From Bacteroidota bacterium (lineage in GTDB: Bacteria > Bacteroidota > Bacteroidia > B-17B0 > Aurantibacillaceae): a stretch of 46,985 bases of DNA. The stretch covers positions 1 to 46,985 of the forward strand of contig JAJNBG010000031.1 of NCBI GenBank assembly GCA_021155905.1, in the 5' to 3' direction. The translations under genes and the position numbers were made by a program. Below, piece after piece: positions 17,221 to 26,741 of the stretch (the stretch's first letter is position 1; each line of letters begins with the position of its first letter). Under the pieces are notes generated by a model. That model was not told where the DNA came from and did not search any database. It saw only the letters and a list, made by a program, of their open reading frames with translations.

Positions 17221-18345
17221 GTGCTTTTTAAACAGATCATTGGGCAAAATCCCGTTAAACATAAACTGTTAAACATGTTGCATGATGGCCGGGTACCTCA
17301 TGCATTAATGTTCACAGGGCCGGAAGGAAGCGGAAATTTGCCGGCGGCATTCGCTTTTGTTCAATTTCTTTTTTGTGAAAACAAACAGCCGGAAGATTCA
17401 TGTGGAGTTTGTCCTTCGTGTTTAAAAGTAAGGAAGCTAATTCATCCGGATCTTCATTTGGTTTTCCCTATCCCTTTAAGTAAACATGTTCGAACCAGTA
17501 ATGATTTGTTACCTGAATTCAGGGAAGCATTTATTGACACCCCTTATCTTACAATCCACGACTGGTTTGATAATTTAAGTGCGGAAAACAAGCAGCCAAC
17601 GATTCCTACAGATGAAGCCAATGATATTTTAAAAAAATTGTCTTACACGAGTTACGAAGGAGGATATAAAATCATGATCATCTGGCAGCCGGAGAAAATG
17701 AACGCATCTTCTGCGAATAAACTTTTGAAAATTCTGGAAGAGCCGCCTGAACAGACTTTATTTTTATTAGTATGCAATCATCCTGATCAGTTATTAGCTA
17801 CCATCATTTCACGTGTGCAGCAAATTCCATTTTATAAGATTGAAACAGAAGATATCGTAAAAGGGCTGGTGGATGAGTTTAGTTGCCAACCGCAGGCGGC
17901 AAAGCAGGCCTCGATGTTAAGCGATGGCAGTTACAGGGAAGCACAATTGCTGTTGCAGCATTTGGATGGCGGCACCGCTTATCTTCAAAATTTCAGAACT
18001 TTCATGTTGATAGCCTTAAAATTTGATGCTTTGAAAGCAGTGGGCTGGATTGATGAAAACGCAAGGACCGGCAGAGAGAAACAAAAGCAATTCCTGCATT
18101 ATGGTTTGGAGATATTCAGGGATTGTTTAATGTTTAATTTTGGAAGTGTTGACCTGGTGAGGCATTCGGGTGAAGAAAAAGAATTCATCACTAAGTTCGC
18201 AAGGTTTATAAACCAACGTAATTATGAACGGTTGCTGGAAGAATTTAATTCGGCTTTTTATCACATTGAGCGAAACGCGAATCCGAAAATATTGTTCATG
18301 GATTTGATCATGAAGACAAATGAGCTGATCAACCTTCCCGCTTAA
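17221..18345 (+). CDS. holB: DNA polymerase III delta-prime subunit
   Basis: 374 aa AAA+ clamp-loader subunit. GPEGSGNLPAA at 34-44 is a Walker A in which the usual Lys is absent (GSGN), as expected for delta-prime, which does not hydrolyse ATP. CGVCPSC is the zinc module. SANKLLKILEEPPEQTLFLLVCNHPDQLLATIISRVQQIPF is the sensor 1/SRC segment. The GTG at 17221 is the first plausible start; no ATG lies nearby. The stop is shared with the convergent lectin gene (TTAA at 18342-18345). Confidence 0.88.
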   Translation: MLFKQIIGQNPVKHKLLNMLHDGRVPHALMFTGPEGSGNLPAAFAFVQFLFCENKQPEDSCGVCPSCLKVRKLIHPDLHLVFPIPLSKHVRTSNDLLPEFREAFIDTPYLTIHDWFDNLSAENKQPTIPTDEANDILKKLSYTSYEGGYKIMIIWQPEKMNASSANKLLKILEEPPEQTLFLLVCNHPDQLLATIISRVQQIPFYKIETEDIVKGLVDEFSCQPQAAKQASMLSDGSYREAQLLLQHLDGGTAYLQNFRTFMLIALKFDALKAVGWIDENARTGREKQKQFLHYGLEIFRDCLMFNFGSVDLVRHSGEEKEFITKFARFINQRNYERLLEEFNSAFYHIERNANPKILFMDLIMKTNELINLPA

Positions 18346-20045
18346 TGGTTGATCAGGATTTTTTTAATAAAAGGTTTATCATTATTGATGATTCTTACCG
18401 CGTACACTCCGGTTGCGAAGGATGACGTTTTAATTTGTATAGTTTTTTGATCATTCAGTTTTTCATACGAAGTGTATACAATTTGTCCGCAATCATTAAT
18501 AATCTCTATCAATACTGGTAATTCAGCTTCCATTTTAATATAGAGACCATCATTCGCGGGGTTCGGAAAAACAACAATGGCGTTTGCTTCATCGTAACAT
18601 GAGTTCCCGGCGCTTGTAATAAGGCCGATTATTTTAGCATGGTTGTCATAGTCAATTTGTTTTAGCCGGTAGTAGTATATCGTTTTGTCAATTGCAATAT
18701 CTTTGTAAGAATACATCTGTTGGTTAATGCTTGAGCCATGTCCCGGGAAGGAGGCAATCTTAATAAAGTGAAGGCCATCTGTGCTCCTTTCCAACTCAAA
18801 CAATTTGTTATTAATTTCGCTGGCTGTTGCCCAGTTCACAATAATTTCATTTGCATTGCAGGATGCATTAAAATGGAGGAGTTCAACAGGCAATAAAATA
18901 GAAGGATTGCAAATCGTTTGCTGGTTCGACAAGCCGCCGGTGGAAGCTGTAAATCCAAAAAACGGGGTATTGGTTCCAAAAATAGTTATTGGGTTAAGAG
19001 TAGTGGAAATGGTTGCATACGTTGTGGTTAAAGCAGTGTTTAAAATTCTGGCCGTAAAGGTTCCCGGGCTACCAGGTGTCCAGTTTACGCTTAGGATATG
19101 GTTTGCACCATTTTCAATATTGTAATTGGTTCCGGGCGGGTTCTGAAGTCTTACTGCGGTGGTAGTTACAGGACGTTCGCCGGCTGCAGTCGCATTGCAG
19201 TTGGCATCAAGATCCGGATTTACCACGCCGTTAAACCATAGGTCCATATGATCGGGATCTTCAGCTCCGCCACAACCAATAAAACTTGTATTAAAATCAT
19301 CTCTATCTTCTGTGTTTAAATAAGTATCAATTTCTACTATCAAAGAATTAGTAATACCTCCGGCGCCAAGTGAGCCACCGGCTGTTCCACAGGCGCATCG
19401 TCCCTTGGCGTCGTTTTGTATAACAAAAGCGATTCCATCTGCACCGGCATCACTTGAGCCCAGGTTAACAGTAAAGTTGTATGTAAAAGGTGACAGAAAA
19501 TTTAACGTGGAATTAACATCCCATACACAGCCCCTCTGGTTTGCTGAATTAGGTGTAACCGTTGTGCAGCTGCCGGTTGATGTCGCGTTTCCGTTAACAG
19601 TGTATTCTGCTGTATTAGTATAAGTGGTGGTTGATTTATAGGCTAAAGTAGTTGATACCGATGTGGAGATACAGTTGTATTTATTGATATGAACCCTGTA
19701 GGTCCCTGCTAAGGTTGGTGTCCAGGTGACGTGCGACTGTGTGGAACAATAATCATCACTATATCCTCCGGACACAGCTGAACCGGAATTGTCTAAAATG
19801 GTAATTTGTGTGTCGTAGGTAGCATTACTTCCGTCAGCAGAACAGAAAGAAAAATCATATTGGGGAAAACAGGTGGAAACTGCTACAACAAACGTATAAT
19901 AAAAGTCGCCCGCCGGCAGGTTCATCGTTTGATAAGTTGCGGTTGGAGCCGGGCTAATCGCTCCTCCGTTGCTCCCTCCGGTACATTGAGCGAGGGTAAA
20001 TTTTGAAATAAAGAAAAGCAATAAGAACAGGCTATTTTTTTTCAT
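18342..20045 (-). CDS. T9SS cargo with L-type lectin-like domain
   Basis: 567 aa. After the signal peptide (MKKNSLFLLLFFISKFTLAQ) comes a beta-sandwich of about 110 residues. An L-type (legume-like) lectin domain follows at about 150-375: SSDAGADGIAFVIQND, SLIVEIDTYLN, FNTSFIGC, HILSVNWTPG and FFGFTASTGGLSN. Then comes the region typical of Bacteroidota surface proteins, LPVELLHFNASCNANEIIVNWATASEINNKLFELERSTDG. The T9SS sorting domain starts at VVFPNPANDGLY. Predicted to bind sugar at the cell surface; ligand unknown. Confidence 0.85.
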   Translation of the reverse strand: MKKNSLFLLLFFISKFTLAQCTGGSNGGAISPAPTATYQTMNLPAGDFYYTFVVAVSTCFPQYDFSFCSADGSNATYDTQITILDNSGSAVSGGYSDDYCSTQSHVTWTPTLAGTYRVHINKYNCISTSVSTTLAYKSTTTYTNTAEYTVNGNATSTGSCTTVTPNSANQRGCVWDVNSTLNFLSPFTYNFTVNLGSSDAGADGIAFVIQNDAKGRCACGTAGGSLGAGGITNSLIVEIDTYLNTEDRDDFNTSFIGCGGAEDPDHMDLWFNGVVNPDLDANCNATAAGERPVTTTAVRLQNPPGTNYNIENGANHILSVNWTPGSPGTFTARILNTALTTTYATISTTLNPITIFGTNTPFFGFTASTGGLSNQQTICNPSILLPVELLHFNASCNANEIIVNWATASEINNKLFELERSTDGLHFIKIASFPGHGSSINQQMYSYKDIAIDKTIYYYRLKQIDYDNHAKIIGLITSAGNSCYDEANAIVVFPNPANDGLYIKMEAELPVLIEIINDCGQIVYTSYEKLNDQKTIQIKTSSFATGVYAVRIINNDKPFIKKILINH

Positions 20046-20072
20046 TTTTTCAGAGTTAATTGATAATAATTA

Positions 20073-20094
20073 TTTACTAAATTGATTTAGTAAA
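20073..20094. promoter_or_regulatory. Perfect palindrome upstream of the lectin cargo gene
   Basis: Two perfect 9-bp arms (TTTACTAAA at 20073-20081 and TTTAGTAAA at 20086-20094) flank a 4-nt centre, 27 bp before the lectin gene ATG. Size and position fit an operator; a leader hairpin is the alternative. Confidence 0.4.
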
Positions 20095-20261
20095 CTTACA
20101 ACAACTACATCTGTTATAGCACATAAAAATTGAGCAAAATGGAATTCCTAATTCGTTTTAGTACGTTTTTATAGGGAAATTTGATGAAAATTATCAAAAA
20201 CCAAATGAATTGCGTAGTATTCTCGAGCTGTTACACGCAGAATTATTCGCATAAAAATGTG

Positions 20262-20287
20262 AAAATCAGTCAGGTTTGACCGATTTT
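20262..20287 (-). terminator. Imperfect terminator hairpin
   Basis: AAAATCAGTCA pairs with TGACCGATTTT with one mismatch over a 4-nt loop, 12 bp past the stop at 20300. T-rich sequence flanks it. Confidence 0.5.
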
Positions 20288-20299
20288 TATGAAAAAGCG

Positions 20300-20905
20300 C
20301 TATTTTATGACTTTAAACTCACCGGCTCCTAAAAATTGCCCCCGGTTTATTTGTTCCTTGGTAGTTCCAACCGTTTTGTCATTTTCGTCCACATAAGTCG
20401 TGGTTTTTTCAGTCGGAACATCGGTCCATATTTCCATTTTAAAGGTATGTTCTCCGGTAGTTAAATCATCATACATTTTCGGGAAATCTTCCGGAAATAT
20501 ATAAGACCAGGATGACCAGGCATCGTCCAGCATATTCTCGCCACTATAAAGAAGTTCAAAGTTGGAAAGTTTGCCATCGATGTAAAAACGGGTGATGATA
20601 CCGGAGGGTTTTCTTTCTAATTGCCCGATACTCTTTGGCATAAAAGCTCTTCCGTAAAAGGTATCATCTGCTTTGAACGTAGATGTAATGTTTTTTTGGG
20701 TTTCAGCAACCGTACCCAATCTTTTGATTTCCTGTTTCGAGAAAACAATCACTCCTTTATTCCACCATTCCTGAGGTTTGGTTTTTTTACGAATCTCTTC
20801 TGTTTTTTTGATAATGGATTTATGGAATTCTCCCTGTGGCTGTGCCTGTGAGAACGCAATGTTACTGATGGCTAAAAATAATAGTCCTGCGATCGTTTTT
20901 TTCAT
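20300..20905 (-). CDS. Secreted protein of unknown function
   Basis: 201 aa with a clear signal peptide (MKKTIAGLLFLAISNIAFSQA). The mature protein is mixed alpha/beta, with FYIDGKLSNFELLYSGENMLDDAWSSWSYIFPEDFP in the middle and a short GAGEFKVIK end. No T9SS sorting domain or lipobox is present, so it is probably periplasmic. It stands alone between intergenic regions of about 210-250 bp and has an imperfect terminator behind it. I do not recognise the family. Confidence 0.65.
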   Translation of the reverse strand: MKKTIAGLLFLAISNIAFSQAQPQGEFHKSIIKKTEEIRKKTKPQEWWNKGVIVFSKQEIKRLGTVAETQKNITSTFKADDTFYGRAFMPKSIGQLERKPSGIITRFYIDGKLSNFELLYSGENMLDDAWSSWSYIFPEDFPKMYDDLTTGEHTFKMEIWTDVPTEKTTTYVDENDKTVGTTKEQINRGQFLGAGEFKVIK

Positions 20906-21088
20906 AAAAAGATTTTAAAGATTGAGATATAAATATAATAATTATAGATCATGTTTCGGATCCGGTAAATAAAAAAATTAAACGTCCTCAATGGTGAATC
21001 CATTTTTGATTAAGCATTCATGTTTTTTATCTCACCAAGTGAAAAGAATACTTTACCAAGTCTGTCATCTATCAAAGACTTTGTCATG

Positions 21089-21096
21089 TAATTTTG
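21089..21096 (+). promoter_or_regulatory. Candidate -7 element (TAATTTTG)
   Basis: Matches the Bacteroidota TAnnTTTG -7 consensus, 21 bp before the ATG at 21118. The -33 box is weak (TCTG around 21061). Confidence 0.35.
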
Positions 21097-21117
21097 TTTC
21101 AATCAAATAAAAACTAC

Positions 21118-21882
21118 ATGAAGACATTAGAAACAAGATTATCAAAAAAAACACTTAAGTCATGTGTATCGACAGGACTAATCCTATTACAACTGGGATT
21201 TTCTTATGAGGGAGTAGCACAAAATATTGACAATCCTCCTCATCCAAATTTGAGCAATGTTATTAATGTTAATAATGATCTCGTGCAATTGATGCTGATT
21301 GATAATGGTCTGAATGTTAATTCACAGTTCTCTCAATCCATTAATGTTACTGGTATCAAAAAGAAAAGGGTTAGCTCCGTTAAAATATCTAACGTGACTC
21401 CTATTCTTAGCCCTCAGAATAACGTGACTGCTAAACCGATCAACAAGCAATCGGCAGTCAATTACAAACCGAAGCAAATTGTAAAACCAAAGAGACAGTT
21501 ATCACCACCACAGAAAAAAGTTCCAACTTTTGTTTCTGCTTCAAATAAGCCGGTTTTAATTATTCAACAACCAATTAGTAAACCTATTGTAAATGAGGTT
21601 AGGAACGTGTTGGTTAATCTCACACAGGAAGTTATAGTAAACTCAGTTGTTGCTGTCTCGCCAATAGAAGCTGGTAATCAATTTATTGTTAATAGTAATA
21701 AGCTAAAGGGATATCTATCAAGTGGGGGTCCAGGTAATTCAAAAACAACACAGCGCTTTTATGTTTCAAAACGCAAAAGTATTAATCACTTTAGATATTC
21801 GACAAATAAAAAAATCACAAAATTGTTGGCGAGAACTAAAAGACACAAAAATGATCCGGCCAGGTGTTTTGCATGGAGTTGA
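21118..21882 (+). CDS. Exported orphan protein rich in Asn, Val and Lys
   Basis: 254 aa from the ATG at 21118; an upstream TTG at 21094 is inside the promoter region. A hydrophobic stretch at about 13-31 (LKSCVSTGLILLQLGFSYEGVAQ) looks like a signal peptide with a long n-region. The rest is low in structure, with NVINVNNDLVQLMLIDNGLNVNSQ, a Lys/Pro-rich middle (about 95-145) and a basic C-terminus (KRKSINHF...RTKRHKNDPARCFAWS). I recognise no domain. It is the only plus-strand gene in a minus-strand stretch and ends at a bidirectional terminator. Confidence 0.6.
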   Translation: MKTLETRLSKKTLKSCVSTGLILLQLGFSYEGVAQNIDNPPHPNLSNVINVNNDLVQLMLIDNGLNVNSQFSQSINVTGIKKKRVSSVKISNVTPILSPQNNVTAKPINKQSAVNYKPKQIVKPKRQLSPPQKKVPTFVSASNKPVLIIQQPISKPIVNEVRNVLVNLTQEVIVNSVVAVSPIEAGNQFIVNSNKLKGYLSSGGPGNSKTTQRFYVSKRKSINHFRYSTNKKITKLLARTKRHKNDPARCFAWS

Positions 21883-21918
21883 TGATTTTTAGAACATTTC
21901 ATTTATTTTTTAGGTAAA

Positions 21919-21956
21919 TAATAAAGGCTGAGTATTGTATACACTCAGCCTTTATT
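21919..21956. terminator. Bidirectional terminator between convergent genes
   Basis: A 14-bp stem (AATAAAGGCTGAGT / ACTCAGCCTTTATT) with a loop of about 9 nt and A/T tracts on both sides, between the stop at 21882 and the sdhB stop at 21972. Confidence 0.82.
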
Positions 21957-21971
21957 TAAATTTTAAGAAAG

Positions 21972-22736
21972 CTATTTAAATGAAGCAGCCGTTAACTCAC
22001 GGTTCATACGGGCAATATTTTCCAGGGAAATCCCTTTTGGACATTCTGCTTCACATGCTCCAGTATTGGTGCAATTACCAAATCCTTCTTCATCCATTTG
22101 AGCAACCATTTTCAATACGCGTTCTTTACGTTCTACCTGACCTTGTGGCAATAACGCTAATTGAGAAACTTTGGCAGAAACGAATAACATAGCGGAGGCG
22201 TTCTTACAGGCAGCAACACAGGCACCACAACCAATACAGGCAGCCGCACTAAATGCCTCGTCCGCGGCAGTTTTTGGAATTAAAATGTTATTGGCATCCT
22301 GCGCATTACCGGTGTTTACTGAAACATAACCACCGCTGGCAATGATCCGGTCAAAAGCAGTTCTGTCTACCGCTAAATCTTTGATTACCGGGAAAGCAGC
22401 GCTTCTCCATGGTTCAACAACAATGGTATCACCATCCTTGAATGAACGCATATGTAACTGACAAGTGGTTACTAAATTTTTTGGTCCATGAGGTCTGCCG
22501 TTAATGTACATACTACATGCTCCGCAAATTCCTTCGCGGCAATCATGATCAAAAGCAATTGCTTCTTTACCTTCATGGATTAATTTTTCGTTCAAAACGT
22601 CAAACATCTCCAGGAAAGACATATCTGTTGAAATGCCCGCTAATTGATGTGTTTCAAAGCTTCCTGCAGATTTTGCATTTTTTTGTCTCCACACTTTAAG
22701 TGTCAGATTCAATTCTGTTCCGTGTCCTGATCCCAT
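21972..22736 (-). CDS. sdhB: Succinate dehydrogenase/fumarate reductase iron-sulfur subunit
   Basis: 254 aa. The [2Fe-2S] ligands are C66, C71, C74 and C92 in [18 protein letters not shown]. The two C-terminal clusters are C167/C170/C173/C177 ([13 protein letters not shown]) and C222/C228/C232 ([14 protein letters not shown]). It passes electrons from the SdhA flavin to the quinone site. It is the last gene of the sdh operon but is separated from sdhA by an unrelated gene at 22748-23836. Confidence 0.94.
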   Translation of the reverse strand: MGSGHGTELNLTLKVWRQKNAKSAGSFETHQLAGISTDMSFLEMFDVLNEKLIHEGKEAIAFDHDCREGICGACSMYINGRPHGPKNLVTTCQLHMRSFKDGDTIVVEPWRSAAFPVIKDLAVDRTAFDRIIASGGYVSVNTGNAQDANNILIPKTAADEAFSAAACIGCGACVAACKNASAMLFVSAKVSQLALLPQGQVERKERVLKMVAQMDEEGFGNCTNTGACEAECPKGISLENIARMNRELTAASFK

Positions 22737-22747
22737 TATTTAAATAA

Positions 22748-23836
22748 TTAGTATTGTGTATATTTATTATAGCGTGCGCTATAGTCTTTTAAAAATTCAG
22801 AAATGTCTTTATAAGCACGGCTATAATCTTCATCCAATGCTTTATGGCTTGCTAATGCTTCATACGCTTTATCATAATCTTTTGTCCAGACGGATGCTTC
22901 AGCAATATTTAAATAGAGGGCAGCAGCAACGTCTTTATTAATGCGCGCATCCTTATTATTTTTGTCCAGTTCTTTAACATCTTTTTCCCAAATAGCAACT
23001 GCTTCTTTTAGCTTGGCAGTCATCACATCTTGTTTCGCTGGCATGTTGACATATACAAACGCATTTTTCACTTTTTCAATCGCTTCATGACATTCAGGAT
23101 AAGTATGTTTTTTGTCCTTTACGTCAAAAAATGTACGGTCGTTTTTTACAATATTATAACCGCAATTGATTTTCAGGTAAGTATTGATGTTTTCTACGGC
23201 AAGATTTTTCGCAGCGGTTTCGGCTCCTTTTAATGTAGAATTCATGTTTTTTTCTAAGTCACTAGGTGTAACGGAATTTGTCGTTCGTGTTACCCAGTTA
23301 CCTGGAACACTTCCGGAATACACCGTCGCGCCTTTATCGTTTACAATGGTTAAAACAACTTGTAAAGGATTATAATTAATTTTTGTTTTGGTAGGATCAA
23401 CAGTATAGCTTAACTCCGAAAATAAAACGGTGATTGAGCCTTTTGATCCGGGTACTTTGCTGTAGCCGGGAACTACTATTTGTGCTTTAACAGTTTCTTC
23501 AGAAAAAAGAGTTGGGATAAAAGAATTGTTATTATAAACTCCGGTAGGTTTTGCTTCACCCATTACTTTAGTTTGCAATAACTTTTCACCATAATTTTTT
23601 TTGTCATATTCTGCTTTGTCTTTAGCGGCTTGTTCTTTTCTCGCAGCTGTTTCAGCACCTGACTCTTCTACTTTACTTCTATAAGCGTAATCAATAATTA
23701 CATCTGTTTTTTTCTCTTTCGAAATAAGTTCAACGGGTGGCATTTCGAGTTCATAATCAATTTTCGTTTTGTCCGTTTTTTGGGCAAAAGCTAAAATCGA
23801 GGTCAGTGAAGCGCACAATAGAAATATTTTTTTCAT
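22748..23836 (-). CDS. Secreted protein inserted between sdhA and sdhB
   Basis: 362 aa with a signal peptide (MKKIFLLCASLTSILAFAQ). The mature protein has a Lys/Glu-rich linker (about 65-85), a beta-rich segment with KGSITVLFSELSYTVDP, and a helical, TPR-like C-terminal third (AAALYLNIAEASVWTKDYDKAYEALASHKALD). No lipobox and no T9SS domain. Spacing is tight: 14 bp from the sdhA stop and 11 bp to the sdhB start, so it should be co-transcribed with sdh. I do not recognise the family. A link to respiration is only suggested by position. Confidence 0.75.
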   Translation of the reverse strand: MKKIFLLCASLTSILAFAQKTDKTKIDYELEMPPVELISKEKKTDVIIDYAYRSKVEESGAETAARKEQAAKDKAEYDKKNYGEKLLQTKVMGEAKPTGVYNNNSFIPTLFSEETVKAQIVVPGYSKVPGSKGSITVLFSELSYTVDPTKTKINYNPLQVVLTIVNDKGATVYSGSVPGNWVTRTTNSVTPSDLEKNMNSTLKGAETAAKNLAVENINTYLKINCGYNIVKNDRTFFDVKDKKHTYPECHEAIEKVKNAFVYVNMPAKQDVMTAKLKEAVAIWEKDVKELDKNNKDARINKDVAAALYLNIAEASVWTKDYDKAYEALASHKALDEDYSRAYKDISEFLKDYSARYNKYTQY

Positions 23837-23850
23837 TTCTTTAAGATTAT

Positions 23851-25863
23851 TTATTTGTAAGAACGTTGTGCGATTTTAATATTCTCGTATTTCAGTTCTT
23901 CCTTGTTTAATTCCCAATTGCTCTCTGATTTGTATTCCCATGCAGCAACATAAGCGAAGTTAACATCATCACGTTTCGCTTCTCCTTCTTCGGTCTGGTG
24001 TTCTTCACGGAAGTGGCCACCACAGCTTTCTTCACGGTGTAAAGCATCTTTACACATTAACTCTCCAAGTTCAATGAAATCGGCAACACGACCTGCTTTT
24101 TCCAAATCAGGATTCATTTCATCCGCGCTTCCCAATACACGTACATCGCTCCAGAATTCTCTGCGCAATGCCTGTATTTCCGCAATGGCTTCAGTTAAAC
24201 CTTGCTTGTTACGGGCCATGCCGCATTTGTTCCACATGATTAATCCTAAACGTTTATGGAAGCTTTCCACTGATTGAGTTCCTTTGATCGTTAAGAATTT
24301 ATTGATTAAATCAGTTTGCTCTTTTAAAGCTGTATCAAATGCAGGGTGTTTTGTTTTTAATTTATCGATAGAATCCGCTTTGTCCTTTTCAGCACTCATT
24401 CTCGAAACTTCGTCAGATAAGTAAACACCTAAGGTATAAGGAATCACATAATAACCATCTGCTAATCCCTGCATTAACGCGGAAGCTCCTAAACGGTTAG
24501 CGCCGTGATCTGAGAAGTTAGCTTCACCTAAAGCATATAACCCTTTTACAGTCGTCATTAAGTTATAATCCACCCATAAACCGCCCATGGTATAGTGAAC
24601 AGCCGGATAAATACGCATTGGTACTTCATATGGATTTTCGCCGGTAATTTGTTCGTACATATCAAACAGGTTACCGTATTTTTCTTTGACCACTTCTTTA
24701 CCTAAGCGCATGATTTCATCCTGGCTTGGGTTCTGAATATTTTGTTTGGTTGCTTCGGTTCTTCCGTAACGGGCAGTATTGAACGCAAAATCCAGGTATA
24801 CGGCCATTTTGGATTTACCAACACCATAACCTGCATCACAACGCTCTTTGGCGGCACGGGATGCTACGTCACGTGGAACCAAGTTACCGAAAGCAGGATA
24901 ACGGCGCTCTAAATAATAATCTCTTTCTTCTTCAGGAATATCCGTCGGTTTGCGGTTATCGTCTTTCTTTTTTGGAACCCAGATTCTTCCATCGTTACGT
25001 AACGATTCAGACATCAGGGTTAATTTCGATTGGTGATCGCCTGAAACAGGGATACAGGTAGGGTGAATTTGAGTATAGCAAGGATTACCGAAGAACGCAC
25101 CTTTCTTATGAGCTTTCCATGCAGCGGTAACGTTACTTCCCATAGCGTTTGTAGATAAGTAAAATACATTCCCGTATCCACCGGTGCATAATAACACCGC
25201 GTGACCAAAATGTTTTTCCATCTCACCTGTAATTAAGTTACGGGCAATAATTCCGCGGGTAACACCATCAATGGTTACTACGTCCAGCATTTCATGGCGT
25301 GAATACAAAGTCACATTTCCGGACCCTACCTGGCGTTGTAAAGCAGAGTAAGCACCTAATAATAATTGCTGACCTGTTTGACCCGCCGCATAAAATGTAC
25401 GCTGCACCTGGGTGCCTCCAAAAGAACGGTTACTTAATAATCCGCCATATTCACGGGCCAAAGGAACACCCTGAGCCACACATTGATCAATAATACTGGA
25501 AGACACTTCGGCTAAACGATGAACGTTTGCTTCACGCGCACGGTAATCTCCTCCTTTGATCGTATCATAAAATAAACGGTACGTAGAATCACCATCATTC
25601 TGGTAATTTTTAGCAGCATTGATACCACCCTGTGCGGCAATGGAATGTGCACGGCGTGGTGAATCCTGGAAACAAAATACTTTTACTTTATATCCCATTT
25701 CAGCTAAAGTAGCTGCAGCAGATGCTCCCGCTAAACCGGAACCAACTACTAACACTTCTAAACTACGTTTGTTGGCAGGGTTTACAAGATGTACGGTAGA
25801 ACGGTATTTGGACCATTTCTGATCAATGGATCCTTCAGGAATTTTTGAATCTAATTTACTCAT
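23851..25863 (-). CDS. sdhA: Succinate dehydrogenase/fumarate reductase flavoprotein subunit
   Basis: 670 aa, the longer form typical of Bacteroidota and epsilonproteobacterial-type enzymes. [19 protein letters not shown] at 39-57 binds FAD, H73 in [11 protein letters not shown] is the covalent flavin site, and [26 protein letters not shown] with [18 protein letters not shown] sequence forms the dicarboxylate site. It oxidises succinate to fumarate at the inner face of the membrane. It is second in the operon, 38 bp after sdhC. Confidence 0.95.
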   Translation of the reverse strand: MSKLDSKIPEGSIDQKWSKYRSTVHLVNPANKRSLEVLVVGSGLAGASAAATLAEMGYKVKVFCFQDSPRRAHSIAAQGGINAAKNYQNDGDSTYRLFYDTIKGGDYRAREANVHRLAEVSSSIIDQCVAQGVPLAREYGGLLSNRSFGGTQVQRTFYAAGQTGQQLLLGAYSALQRQVGSGNVTLYSRHEMLDVVTIDGVTRGIIARNLITGEMEKHFGHAVLLCTGGYGNVFYLSTNAMGSNVTAAWKAHKKGAFFGNPCYTQIHPTCIPVSGDHQSKLTLMSESLRNDGRIWVPKKKDDNRKPTDIPEEERDYYLERRYPAFGNLVPRDVASRAAKERCDAGYGVGKSKMAVYLDFAFNTARYGRTEATKQNIQNPSQDEIMRLGKEVVKEKYGNLFDMYEQITGENPYEVPMRIYPAVHYTMGGLWVDYNLMTTVKGLYALGEANFSDHGANRLGASALMQGLADGYYVIPYTLGVYLSDEVSRMSAEKDKADSIDKLKTKHPAFDTALKEQTDLINKFLTIKGTQSVESFHKRLGLIMWNKCGMARNKQGLTEAIAEIQALRREFWSDVRVLGSADEMNPDLEKAGRVADFIELGELMCKDALHREESCGGHFREEHQTEEGEAKRDDVNFAYVAAWEYKSESNWELNKEELKYENIKIAQRSYK

Positions 25864-25901
25864 ATTGAAAAATTAAGAATGTAAGATTGAATGTTTTTTA
25901 A

Positions 25902-26576
25902 TTATTTAATAACGCCTAAGTACATCAGCACAGGCATCAACGCAAATATGAATGGGATAATCAATGAAAAAGCAACACCGGTTTTTTTAATTAACGGGGT
26001 GTAGGTTTTGTGATTTAATCCTAAGGATTGAAATGCGGATTGGAACCCATGTAATAAATGGTATGCCAAAGAGATCATAGATAAAGCATAAAGTACAACT
26101 ACCCATAACATAGAGAAAGTCGTTTGCATTACTGCGTAAAGGTTTTCGTTACCATTCGCGTCTTCTCCCGGTAAACCAGTGAAACGTGATTTTACCCAGA
26201 AGTGCACCAGGTGAATAATTAAAAAGATCAAAAGCAAAGTTCCTAATAAGCCCATAGAACGGCTGTACCAGGATGAGTTGGCAGCACCATCAAATTTTGC
26301 ATATCCAACAGGACGCGCTTTTTTATTTTCAAGGGTTAAAATCAAGGCCTGGATAACATGCAGAATTAAACCTGCGAATAATACAAGCTCACCCGCTCTG
26401 ATTAACCAGTTATGGGCCATAAAACTGGCGCCCGTATTGAAGGTTAAACCCCCATCGTTGAAAAAGATAAGACTGTTGATAAAGCAGTGAACTACCAGGA
26501 AAGAAATCAGGAATAAACCCGTAAGGCCCATAACTACTTTTTTTCCAATTGATGATTTTAAGAATCCTTGACTCAT
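25902..26576 (-). CDS. sdhC: Succinate dehydrogenase cytochrome b558 membrane anchor
   Basis: 224 aa with five predicted transmembrane helices. Histidines suited to bind two hemes occur in VVHCF, MAHNW, LHVIQ, IIHLVHFW and AYHLLHGFQSAFQ. This single-anchor, di-heme form is the Bacteroidota type (class B), which lacks a separate SdhD. It reduces menaquinone. It is the first gene of the operon and has a good promoter upstream. Confidence 0.92.
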   Translation of the reverse strand: MSQGFLKSSIGKKVVMGLTGLFLISFLVVHCFINSLIFFNDGGLTFNTGASFMAHNWLIRAGELVLFAGLILHVIQALILTLENKKARPVGYAKFDGAANSSWYSRSMGLLGTLLLIFLIIHLVHFWVKSRFTGLPGEDANGNENLYAVMQTTFSMLWVVVLYALSMISLAYHLLHGFQSAFQSLGLNHKTYTPLIKKTGVAFSLIIPFIFALMPVLMYLGVIK

Positions 26577-26605
26577 AAGAGAAATGTGTTTAATTTTTTA
26601 CATGG

Positions 26606-26636
26606 CAAATGTATAATTGCCAAGCCGTTAAACCAA
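26606..26636 (-). promoter_or_regulatory. Probable sdhC promoter (TTGG-N19-TACATTTG)
   Basis: On the minus strand TACATTTG (26613-26606) matches TAnnTTTG exactly. TTGG (26636-26633) lies 19 bp upstream, a one-base-off -33 box. It sits 30 bp ahead of the sdhC ATG. Confidence 0.55.
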
Positions 26637-26741
26637 TTTTTTTGAGTGCTTTTATCAACTAAATGCTAAGATTAAGCCTAATCGACCTTACAAACAGACC
26701 AAATTCCGCTTATTTGGAATAGTTCTAAATTCTATGAGAAA

